From NCBI GenBank assembly GCA_013140495.1, contig JABFSR010000043.1, forward strand, positions 1 through 41,401: a stretch of DNA of 41,401 nucleotides, given 5' to 3'. Source of the DNA: Verrucomicrobiota bacterium. GTDB taxonomy: Bacteria > Verrucomicrobiota > Verrucomicrobiia > Limisphaerales > JADLHS01. A model generated the notes under the pieces. The model saw only the letters and a list, made by a program, of their open reading frames with translations. It was not told the origin of the DNA and did not search any database. A program made the translations under genes and the position numbers. The stretch's first letter is position 1. Each line of letters begins with the position of its first letter. Shown here in pieces: positions 34,639 to 41,401 of the stretch.

Positions 34639-36522
34639 TTATGCGGCGCAACGCGGGCAAGGAAAGTTTAATTCGCTGATGAAGTTTTGAGCCTGAAGGC
34701 TTTCATCTTTCGACCAAAGCTGCAAATTCATGGAACGCTCACACAACTGATTCATCGCCCCCCAGCGCTGGACCAAAGGATGGGTGATGGCTTTGCTGGC
34801 GGCTTCAATGTCGGCGTAACGCTCACCTTCCTTGTGCAGATAAAACGGCAGGAATGCCATTTTCTCCACGTAGGTTGAACCGGCTTCGACCGGCAGAATC
34901 GGGCCGCGCTGATAATCGCTGAAGGGATAAACCCAGCCGCGTGTAAAATAGGTCAACGGAGTCCGCCAGAAATGATGGTAGTAAAGATAGAAAGCGGGCC
35001 GATGCGTTGTGGCTTCGCCGCGCTCCGGATTGAATGCGAGCGAAGACTGGATGATTTCCCCAATGCCGTAATCCTCCTTTTCATTGGTCATGGCGAGCCA
35101 CGGCACGTCGTGATCCACGCGCGTCGCCCATTCATCCTGCCAGTTCGGACCATGCGCCGTACGGACCGTGTGCAGTTCGCCCGTCTTTTCCTTCCACACA
35201 AAGTGCGAAATCAAATGCGAATCCAGAACGATCTCGCCGTTGCGCACTGCCGAGGCATTCAGCGGATCGCACACTTCGGTGATCGTGGTGACCTTCACGT
35301 AAGGTGTGTGGGCGAAAAACGAATAGGTCACGGAGGCCCGCACCTGCGGTGTGTTGTCCGGCATCCGACCGCGATTGGTCACCCGGAACATCAACGGGCC
35401 GCGCGCCGTCACCGTCGTACGATCAGGTGGATTCCAACCAAACGTGTGGCCCCAAAGTCCATTGTCCGAAAACGAATCAGGATTCCAGTGGACGGCAAGG
35501 CTGAGGGAATTGCTCAGGCGCGGCACGGGCTTTTCCTTGCGCCCTTTCAAATCGAACGATGCAATCTGGCCGCACTTGGCGTCGAGTTTGACCACGAAGA
35601 AGTCGTTTTCTACAGTCGCACCCACCGGCGGGCCGTTGACCGTGAGATCGCTCGAAGGCGGAACAGGCGCTGTCGCCGCGCTGTTGTCATAGACGAAAAG
35701 ATAAACTTGAGCGCCATTTGCTGGGACGTCGGCGAGGAAAACGCCTTCCAAAGAGGTTGAAGGATGCTGGAGATAGTTCTGGTTGGTTGTGCCCGGCGGC
35801 GTGCCGCGGAACTGCTGGGCATTGAATGTCTGCACGGCGACTGGTGCAAGCTGACGCGTAGCGGCATCAACGGAGAACAACCGCAACTCGCGTTCGAGAT
35901 TCGCGCAATCTTCAGCCCGAGCGGTGAGGGAGAATTCCACCGGCTCCTGTTTTCTTGGCAATCCTGCACGTTCAAACAGCACGAGCGATTGATAACGACG
36001 CCAACCAACCGGCCCGCCACCTATCGCGGGCGCCGTTGCCTTGAACGTCTTCTTGATATTGTTCGCCACTCCGGCAGCAGAAACTTCCGCCTCGACCTCC
36101 ACCGATTCGCCGTTGTGCCAGAGCGAACGGGTTACGAGGACGACGTTCGATGCGCTCTTGCTCTTTTGCGTTATCCAACCGGATTGAACATGCGCGAAAC
36201 CATCCACGAACACGTAGAACGAATCCGAGTCCACGCCGTTGACGCGCACCTTCTGCACGTTGGCGGATTCGCCTTCGGTCCAGTCACCCATCGGAATCAC
36301 AATCTCGTAGAACGGATGCTTCACAGTCGGCGAGACAAATGTGATCCCGCTTACGTGCTTCGGATCGTAGGGGATGTCGTAGAGCACCTGGCCATCGCCC
36401 ACGTCCACGCCCTGCTCGGCGGACTTAACATCTGCCGCACAGGCCGTGCGAACGGAGAACAGGCTTGAGCCGAGAAGGAAAACCAGAACAAGAATTCTTT
36501 GCATAAGTTTTGAACGTTGCAT
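34639..36522 (-). CDS. Secreted protein of unknown function, downstream member of coupled pair
   Basis: The ATG at 36522 shares one base with the stop of the upstream gene (TGATG), pointing to translational coupling; 627 residues. A later ATG (MQRILVLVFLLGSSLFSV, start 36504) would give a tidier signal peptide. The fold is mostly beta. It shares a C-terminal half with its neighbour: VHWNPDSFSDNGLWGH, GPLMFRVTNRGR, VRASVTYSFF, NGEIVLDSHLISHFVWKE, VPWLAMTNEKEDYGIGEI. I do not recognise an enzyme family. It ends CPRCAA, with two cysteines near the C-terminus. Context with an exported Gfo/Idh enzyme 36 bp downstream suggests a role in handling a carbohydrate outside the cytoplasm. Confidence 0.75.
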   Translation of the reverse strand: MQRSKLMQRILVLVFLLGSSLFSVRTACAADVKSAEQGVDVGDGQVLYDIPYDPKHVSGITFVSPTVKHPFYEIVIPMGDWTEGESANVQKVRVNGVDSDSFYVFVDGFAHVQSGWITQKSKSASNVVLVTRSLWHNGESVEVEAEVSAAGVANNIKKTFKATAPAIGGGPVGWRRYQSLVLFERAGLPRKQEPVEFSLTARAEDCANLERELRLFSVDAATRQLAPVAVQTFNAQQFRGTPPGTTNQNYLQHPSTSLEGVFLADVPANGAQVYLFVYDNSAATAPVPPSSDLTVNGPPVGATVENDFFVVKLDAKCGQIASFDLKGRKEKPVPRLSNSLSLAVHWNPDSFSDNGLWGHTFGWNPPDRTTVTARGPLMFRVTNRGRMPDNTPQVRASVTYSFFAHTPYVKVTTITEVCDPLNASAVRNGEIVLDSHLISHFVWKEKTGELHTVRTAHGPNWQDEWATRVDHDVPWLAMTNEKEDYGIGEIIQSSLAFNPERGEATTHRPAFYLYYHHFWRTPLTYFTRGWVYPFSDYQRGPILPVEAGSTYVEKMAFLPFYLHKEGERYADIEAASKAITHPLVQRWGAMNQLCERSMNLQLWSKDESLQAQNFISELNFPCPRCAA

Positions 36523-38831
36523 CACTTCTTTTTCTCCTCAGTTTGCTTCTTGTGTCCGCTCACGGCGCCGGCCACGCCTTCGTCGAAAGGCACGGTCAGG
36601 ATCGGCATCACCCATTTTTCCGGCGTGCGGTCATCCGTGGCCATCCACTCGTGGACGAGCAACGGATGCGTCAAAAGTTTCTGCGTGCGTTCAAGGTCCT
36701 TGAACGGCTCGTCACCTTTGGCGAGGCGGAACGGCATCCATGCATTCTTCTCGTAATAAAAACTCCCCGCGCGCACCGGCATCATGCGGGTGAAGTTCAG
36801 TCCGCCGAACGGATACACGTTGGGCCGCGCCCAATAAATCCACGGGCCGTTCTGCACATAGAAATAGGGCTGCGTCTCGCTGGGCGGCTGGCCGTAGCGA
36901 TTGCCGTTTTCGAAGGCGAGCATGATGTTCGCAAAACCGACACCCTTTTCACGATTGATGAAGGCCATCCACGGCGTGCGCGGCGGAATCTCCAGCGCGT
37001 GGATCGGATGCTTGCGGGCGGTCTCGATCTTGAGGCTTTGGATTTTGCCGAGCGCGTCCTCCCACACGAATTCATTCAGCGCCGCGTGGTTGAAGACGAT
37101 TTCCGAATTCCGCAGCGCCTGCACGAAAAGGTCCTTGCCGACTTCCATAAACGACGACATGAGCACGTAGGGTTTGCCGGGATAAAACTCGTAGGTCACG
37201 TTGGCCGTGACCGCGTCCATGTGCGGCAGCGGCGAATAGCGCCGGGTGCGATGCATCAGCGGCCCGCTGATTTGATCGAACACGGGCTTCTCCCAATCGC
37301 TGGCATGCACCCACGGCGTCGGGGGCGAATAGATGTCGGGATTCCAATGCACCGCGCCGTTGGATTCGAGCTTGTGTTCCAACAGCACCGGTTCGCCTTC
37401 GCCCAGAATCGTGATCTGTTCGACCGAGCCGCTGTTGGTGGAGAGGAAGAACCGGTAATCACGATTCTCGACCGTCTGGCTCATGCCACCGCCAACGCTC
37501 ACCTTCAGGTCCGTCTGCGCACGCACGGCTTCGGCATTCGGATTGCCATAGACAACCTGGTAAACTTTCTCCTGATAAGGCTGCACGTCCGCCTGGAAAA
37601 GCAATTCCACGCTGGTGGTCGCGTCGTAACGGTGAACCAGTTCCTTGCTCTCCGGATCACGCTCCTCTGAATTGAGCAAGCGCTCGTCGCGCCACACCGT
37701 AACGGACTTTATCTGGCTCGGCGCAACCACGTATCCGTTCCCATCCGCCTTGGGACTCGTCGGATCGTAAGTCACCACGCGGATTTCATTCTCGGGTTTC
37801 TTGATGTCGTCCGCAAAAAGACCGAGCGAGAGATGAATCGGCTCGCTTTCGCGCAACAGCCCCGCCGTTTCCTTCAGCACGATGTAGGTGGCGTAAGGCC
37901 AGTTCTCATTCCACCGACCGCCGGTGCCGGGCGCGGTGACTTCTGACTCATAGACAATTTCCTGGCCCGTATCTGGCGCAACTTTCACCCACACTTTGTG
38001 TTTTGAACCGTTGGTCCAGTTGAGGGGCGCAACGATCCTGAAATCTCGCGCACCATCCATCCTGCCTTCGTAGCTTTCACCTTCCACCTCGCCGGGCTTG
38101 ACGGATTTGGCGGGATGCGGCTTGCCCATGTTGAAGAACCGGGGATCGCGATTTTTCTTTCCGTCAATTTCCACGAGCACGACTTTTCCCGGCTGGATCA
38201 CTTCTTTGGCCAGTTGGACAGTGACATGGTGATAAGGGAACTCCGATGTTGGCGAACCAAACGAACTGGACTTCACAGCCTCGCGTTTTTTGGGTGCTTC
38301 CTGCGCAACGGACAATCGTACGGGTTTTCCGGCTTCGTCCGTTCCCTCCACGACGACTTCATATCGCTTTCCTGTTTCCCAATTCGCCAGCACCGACACG
38401 GTGAAATCCTCCAAGCCATGCACGCGTTTGTGAAGGTTGATGATGCCGCGATTCTCCACAACGTATTGTGACTGCTCCGCGCCGTTCACGGTCACACGCT
38501 TCACCTCGAAGGCTGGCGTCTTGTCCTTCGGGAATTGCGCAACCAAATCGTAGGGAATTGCAGCGATGATCTCGACAGCTTGAAAGCGCAACTCCTGTTT
38601 CTCCGCAGGCGCGCCGGCCTCGTTGTACCCGGATGGCCGGGGACTCAGTGCTTTTGACGCCGCCGATTCCGCAGCGGCCACGACACCGTGTGGCAGACAA
38701 ATTCCGATTGCGGCTAAAAGCACGGCGGCAAGCAGCGACCTGCGTTTCGCGCTCCGGCCAGAATTGAAATGACGCGGATGTTGTCTGTTCACGAGAAGGG
38801 AACGGAAGGATTGCGGTTCGTGGGCGGCCAT
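36522..38831 (-). CDS. Secreted protein of unknown function, upstream member of coupled pair
   Basis: The ATG at 38831 gives 769 residues; a GTG seven codons upstream is possible. The signal is unusually long, with hydrophobic core SLLAAVLLAAIGICL preceded by a basic stretch SAKRR. Residues about 70-330 are beta-sandwich modules (VKRVTVNGAEQSQYVVENRG, VVLVEIDGKKNRDPRFFNMG). The C-terminal half parallels the next gene: NGAVHWNPDIYSPPTPWVHA, ISGPLMHRTRRYSPLPH, VTYEFYPGKPYVL, RNSEIVFNHAALNEFVWED, TPWMAFINREKGVGFANI. It ends in a lysine/glutamate tail (TEEKKK). I do not recognise the family. Conserved Trp, Tyr and His in the shared half fit carbohydrate binding or cleavage, but this is inference. 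Confidence 0.75.
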   Translation of the reverse strand: MAAHEPQSFRSLLVNRQHPRHFNSGRSAKRRSLLAAVLLAAIGICLPHGVVAAAESAASKALSPRPSGYNEAGAPAEKQELRFQAVEIIAAIPYDLVAQFPKDKTPAFEVKRVTVNGAEQSQYVVENRGIINLHKRVHGLEDFTVSVLANWETGKRYEVVVEGTDEAGKPVRLSVAQEAPKKREAVKSSSFGSPTSEFPYHHVTVQLAKEVIQPGKVVLVEIDGKKNRDPRFFNMGKPHPAKSVKPGEVEGESYEGRMDGARDFRIVAPLNWTNGSKHKVWVKVAPDTGQEIVYESEVTAPGTGGRWNENWPYATYIVLKETAGLLRESEPIHLSLGLFADDIKKPENEIRVVTYDPTSPKADGNGYVVAPSQIKSVTVWRDERLLNSEERDPESKELVHRYDATTSVELLFQADVQPYQEKVYQVVYGNPNAEAVRAQTDLKVSVGGGMSQTVENRDYRFFLSTNSGSVEQITILGEGEPVLLEHKLESNGAVHWNPDIYSPPTPWVHASDWEKPVFDQISGPLMHRTRRYSPLPHMDAVTANVTYEFYPGKPYVLMSSFMEVGKDLFVQALRNSEIVFNHAALNEFVWEDALGKIQSLKIETARKHPIHALEIPPRTPWMAFINREKGVGFANIMLAFENGNRYGQPPSETQPYFYVQNGPWIYWARPNVYPFGGLNFTRMMPVRAGSFYYEKNAWMPFRLAKGDEPFKDLERTQKLLTHPLLVHEWMATDDRTPEKWVMPILTVPFDEGVAGAVSGHKKQTEEKKK

Positions 38832-39043
38832 GCGAAAGAGCTTATGAACCACGCGCGGGGCGTCAATCGCATTCCCAAGAATAGTACCCGCGCTCCTTTG
38901 TTGTCTCCAATTAGCGTTTGCCTGTCTTTGGAGAGGTGCATAATCTGAACAGCAGCCGAGGCCGGAGCAATGAGCGCTTTTGCCAGTGATGCACGAGCAC
39001 CGTAAAATTCCAGCCTCCTCCAGAACAGAAGGCGCAGGAAACT

Positions 39044-39943
39044 ATGCAAACTAGACAACCCACATCCAACCGCCAACTTGCCTCCAATGCCTCGCTAACC
39101 CTCCTGGCTACATTTCTTGCCGCTGCCCCAACCAGCCGCGCCGACATAATCTACGTCTCAAACTGGAATATCGGCACCATCGAGAAGTTTGATTCGACCA
39201 CTGGCACCAAGCTTGATACCTACAACATCGCCCACCCGCAGGGGGTGGCCCTTGACAGCGCGGGGAATCTGTATGCGGTTGGATCTGGCTCAATCATTAA
39301 GTACACACCAGCCGGCGTCAGTTCTATCTTTGCCACCGACTTGCAAGGTCCAACGGGCTTGGTCTTTGACAGCGCAGGCAGCCTCTATGTGGGTTACGCA
39401 AGGAACAACACCATTATGAAGTTCACGCCTGACGGAGTCGCCACTGTCTTCGCCAGCACCTTGAACACCCCACATCACTTCGCCTTTGATAACGCGGGCA
39501 ACCTTTATGCCGCAACCTACACAGGCAACACGATCGAGAAATTTACGCCGGAGGGCGTCCGTTCCGTTTTTGCCACTGGCCTCCTCAGCCCAATGGGATT
39601 GGCCTTTGACCGCGCGGGCAACCTCTATGCCGCAAATTACCACGGCCACACGATTCAAAAAATAACGCCGGAGGGATCTCGGTCGATTTTCGCCGCTGGC
39701 CTGACTGACCCGGCGGGCATTGCCTTTGACGGCACGGGGAATCTTTATGTAGCAGACGAGTGGTCCATGCCAAACTACGGCAGCGTTGTAAAGTTCACGC
39801 CAGACGGGGTCGGCTCTCTCTTCGCCAGCACCTACTTGAGCGGGCCATCGTACATCGCGATCCAGATTGTTCCGGAACCTTCGGGAATGGCGCTGCTGGG
39901 TCTCACCCTCTCTGCGCTCTTGACCTTACGTCGAAGCAGCTAA
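39044..39943 (+). CDS. NHL-repeat beta-propeller protein with PEP-CTERM anchor
   Basis: The ATG at 39044 follows a GGAA about 5 bases upstream; 299 residues with a signal sequence (hydrophobic core LTLLATFLAA, cleavage about SRA). At least five blades of about 40 residues repeat LDSAGNLYAVG, FDSAGSLYVGYARNNTIMKF, FDNAGNLYAATYTGNTIEKF, FDRAGNLYAANYHGHTIQK and FDGTGNLYVADE, the NHL propeller pattern. The C-terminus is VPEPSGMALLGLTLSALLT followed by RRSS: the PEP motif, hydrophobic helix and basic tail recognised by an exosortase. So it should be sorted to the cell surface or secreted matrix. The exosortase is not in this window. The divergent 212-bp intergenic space before it may hold promoters for both strands. 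Confidence 0.92.
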   Translation: MQTRQPTSNRQLASNASLTLLATFLAAAPTSRADIIYVSNWNIGTIEKFDSTTGTKLDTYNIAHPQGVALDSAGNLYAVGSGSIIKYTPAGVSSIFATDLQGPTGLVFDSAGSLYVGYARNNTIMKFTPDGVATVFASTLNTPHHFAFDNAGNLYAATYTGNTIEKFTPEGVRSVFATGLLSPMGLAFDRAGNLYAANYHGHTIQKITPEGSRSIFAAGLTDPAGIAFDGTGNLYVADEWSMPNYGSVVKFTPDGVGSLFASTYLSGPSYIAIQIVPEPSGMALLGLTLSALLTLRRSS

Positions 39944-39999
39944 TCAACTTTCCCTCCGACACACGTTTTTGCAGCGTCTGTTCAACAATCACCAAGCCT

Positions 40000-41401
40000 A
40001 TGCTGAACTCCAAAGTTGGCGCGAAACGAATTTTGGCGCTTACCCTGATCTTGCTCACGCAATCAGTCCTGCCCGCCGCCCCGACTCAACCCATTCCCGA
40101 TAAACTCGTCGTGCTCACCTTCGACGACGCGGTTAAATCGCATCGCACGTTTGTCGCACCGCTGTTGAAGGAACTCGGCTTCGGCGCCACGTTCTTCGTC
40201 ACGCACAAGTGGATGGATGATGCGACGAACTTCATGACGTGGGAGGACATCGGCGAAATTCATCAGATGGGTTTCGAGATCGGCAATCACAGTTGGACAC
40301 ACGACGATTTCTCCCAGCCCAAAAACGCCGCCCGGCTCAAGGGTGAACTTGCCCTCGTGGACAGTTCTCTCAGTCATACCAAAGCCAAAGTGCCCAGGCC
40401 GGTGAGTTTCGCCTACTGCGGGAATTCCTTCGGCCCGGAAGCCGTGCAGCAACTCGCCGACCTGGGCTGCCGGTTTGCGCGACGCGGCGAAATGCCCGAG
40501 GCCACTTACGGCACGTTGGAGATCGGCTCCACTTACGACCCCAAGCGCCATCATCCGCTCCTGATTCCGACCACCGGCGACGCCTATCCCAACTGGTCGC
40601 TCGATCATCTCAAGACCGTTGCCGCCCGCGCGACCAATGGCCAGATCGTAGTCCTGCAATTCCACGGCGTGCCGGACGTGGCGCATCCGTGGGTTCACAC
40701 GCCGCCCGAACGCTTTCGCGAATACATGGCATGGCTCAAGGAAAACAATTTCCGCTGCATCGCCGTCCGCGATCTTGAATCGTTTATTGACCGTGAACAC
40801 CTGCCGGATGATCCAATGTTGAAGACCCGTCAGCCGAAGCGGGCACCGGAGAAAATCGTATGGCCTGTCGAGATGCAGGCGACGCGGCGCGAATCCGCCT
40901 ACTGGCTGGAAAACATGCTCGTGCATCATCGTTACACATGGGAGGAAGCCGCGCATGTATTGGGCTGGAGCGTGGACGAGGTGAAACAGAAAGCCGATGA
41001 ACTCCACATCAACCTCGACGCCACTCCGCAGGCGACCGCAGGCGGCATCGTGCGCGTGCTCCCATATCCGGGCGGACGCGAAGTGCGCCGGGGCTTCACC
41101 GATGGGAACATAAATTTCCAGCGCGGCATGAAAGCCAGCGTGTTCCTGCCCTGGGACGCGACGAGCTATGTGGTGGTGGATTTGCCGGAAGCCATCTTCA
41201 GCAACAACCGCCTGCTCTACCTCGCGCACACGCACATCCCGACCATCTGGGACGAGCAAAACATCATCATCGAGAACATTGACTGGACGCGAGAACCGGA
41301 CGGTAGTCTGAAATATGAACGCGTGTTGCCAAACAAGATCGCGTTCGGCGCTTCAATCAAACCCAGGGCTGGTAGCGTGGACATGGAACTCTGGTTGCGG
41401 A
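40000..41401 (+). CDS. Secreted polysaccharide deacetylase-like protein, 3' end cut by window
   Basis: The frame runs from ATG 40000 to the last base with no stop, at least 467 residues. A signal peptide (MLNSKVGAKRILALTLILLT, cleavage about LPAA) precedes a NodB homology domain: VVLTFDDAVKSH (motif 1, D-D metal/catalytic pair), FEIGNHSWTHDDF (motif 2, H-x3-H), FAYCGNSFGPEAV (motif 3 region) and VVLQFHGVPD (motif 5 His). This carbohydrate esterase family 4-type fold removes N- or O-acetyl groups from glycans. The part after residue about 270 (EMQATRRESAYWLENMLVHH, WEEAAHVLGWSVDEVKQKAD) is an added helical segment, then a beta-rich region continuing past the edge. The antisense frame 40063-41259 is a shadow of this gene. 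Confidence 0.9.
   Translation, partial: MLNSKVGAKRILALTLILLTQSVLPAAPTQPIPDKLVVLTFDDAVKSHRTFVAPLLKELGFGATFFVTHKWMDDATNFMTWEDIGEIHQMGFEIGNHSWTHDDFSQPKNAARLKGELALVDSSLSHTKAKVPRPVSFAYCGNSFGPEAVQQLADLGCRFARRGEMPEATYGTLEIGSTYDPKRHHPLLIPTTGDAYPNWSLDHLKTVAARATNGQIVVLQFHGVPDVAHPWVHTPPERFREYMAWLKENNFRCIAVRDLESFIDREHLPDDPMLKTRQPKRAPEKIVWPVEMQATRRESAYWLENMLVHHRYTWEEAAHVLGWSVDEVKQKADELHINLDATPQATAGGIVRVLPYPGGREVRRGFTDGNINFQRGMKASVFLPWDATSYVVVDLPEAIFSNNRLLYLAHTHIPTIWDEQNIIIENIDWTREPDGSLKYERVLPNKIAFGASIKPRAGSVDMELWLR

Noticed and set aside
36510..37670. 386-codon open frame on the plus strand
   Set aside because: It is antisense to the coupled secreted pair, which has signal peptides and paralogy supporting it.
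38918..38944. Possible -35/-10 promoter (TTGCCT, CATAAT)
   Set aside because: The spacer is only 15 bp and no supporting feature is present.
40063..41259. 398-codon open frame on the minus strand
   Set aside because: It is fully antisense to a clear NodB-type deacetylase with signal peptide and motifs; its composition is typical of an antisense shadow in GC-rich DNA.
1..41401. tRNA or rRNA genes
   Set aside because: None was recognised; intergenic spaces are short and mostly accounted for.

Overview
The window looks like a chromosomal segment of a free-living PVC-group bacterium, most likely a verrucomicrobium of the Pedosphaera/Limisphaerales type. The evidence is protein style. It encodes a prepilin-type protein with an H-X9-DG motif, a large secreted protein with a beta-propeller, HEAT-like repeats and a CxxCH haem site, several beta-propellers opening with WPQ(W/F)RGPNRDG, a PEP-CTERM-tailed NHL protein, a TAT-exported Gfo/Idh oxidoreductase, and many large secreted proteins of unknown function. 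The taxonomic call is an inference; no rRNA or tRNA gene was seen. Almost every protein has an export signal, so the segment concerns the envelope and outside of the cell.

Layout. 1-1829: the 3' part of a secreted beta-helix protein with 64-residue repeats. 1881-9462: three PQQ-like beta-propeller proteins (one on minus, two in tandem on plus) around a large secreted protein of unknown function with an in-frame stop near its 3' end, and a DUF1826-like protein. 9468-10256: an enoyl-CoA hydratase/isomerase. 10257-10558: an intergenic REPIN-like element. 10559-28706: a plus-strand polysaccharide-degradation block of BNR/sialidase-like protein, secreted FN3-like protein, NPCBM plus six-hairpin glycosidase, esterase fused to a WbsX/GH99-like domain, GH50/GH42-like glycosidase, prepilin-like protein, GH106-like rhamnosidase, and GH71/99-like protein with a CBM9-like tail. 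28837-31905: PVC-type c-haem protein. 31906-32960: a more AT-rich patch with two small orphan genes, then a second REPIN-like element. 33112-38831 (minus): a Gfo/Idh oxidoreductase and two translationally coupled paralogous secreted proteins of unknown function. 39044 to the end: a PEP-CTERM protein and a polysaccharide deacetylase cut by the window edge.

How the genes fit together. The block at 13224-28706 reads as one or two operons: gaps are 4 bp (16862/16867), an ATGA overlap (20373) and 7 bp (26536/26544). It would remove rhamnose and other sugars, and possibly acyl groups, from a complex polysaccharide. No SusC/SusD pair, sulfatase or transporter is visible, so uptake must be encoded elsewhere.

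Most unusual points: (a) two REPIN-like elements with different stems but identical architecture; (b) a diverged leader repeat carrying the start region of two secreted-protein genes; (c) an esterase/WbsX fusion; (d) an in-frame TGA followed by 49 plausible codons; (e) a coupled paralogous pair of secreted proteins without a recognised fold.
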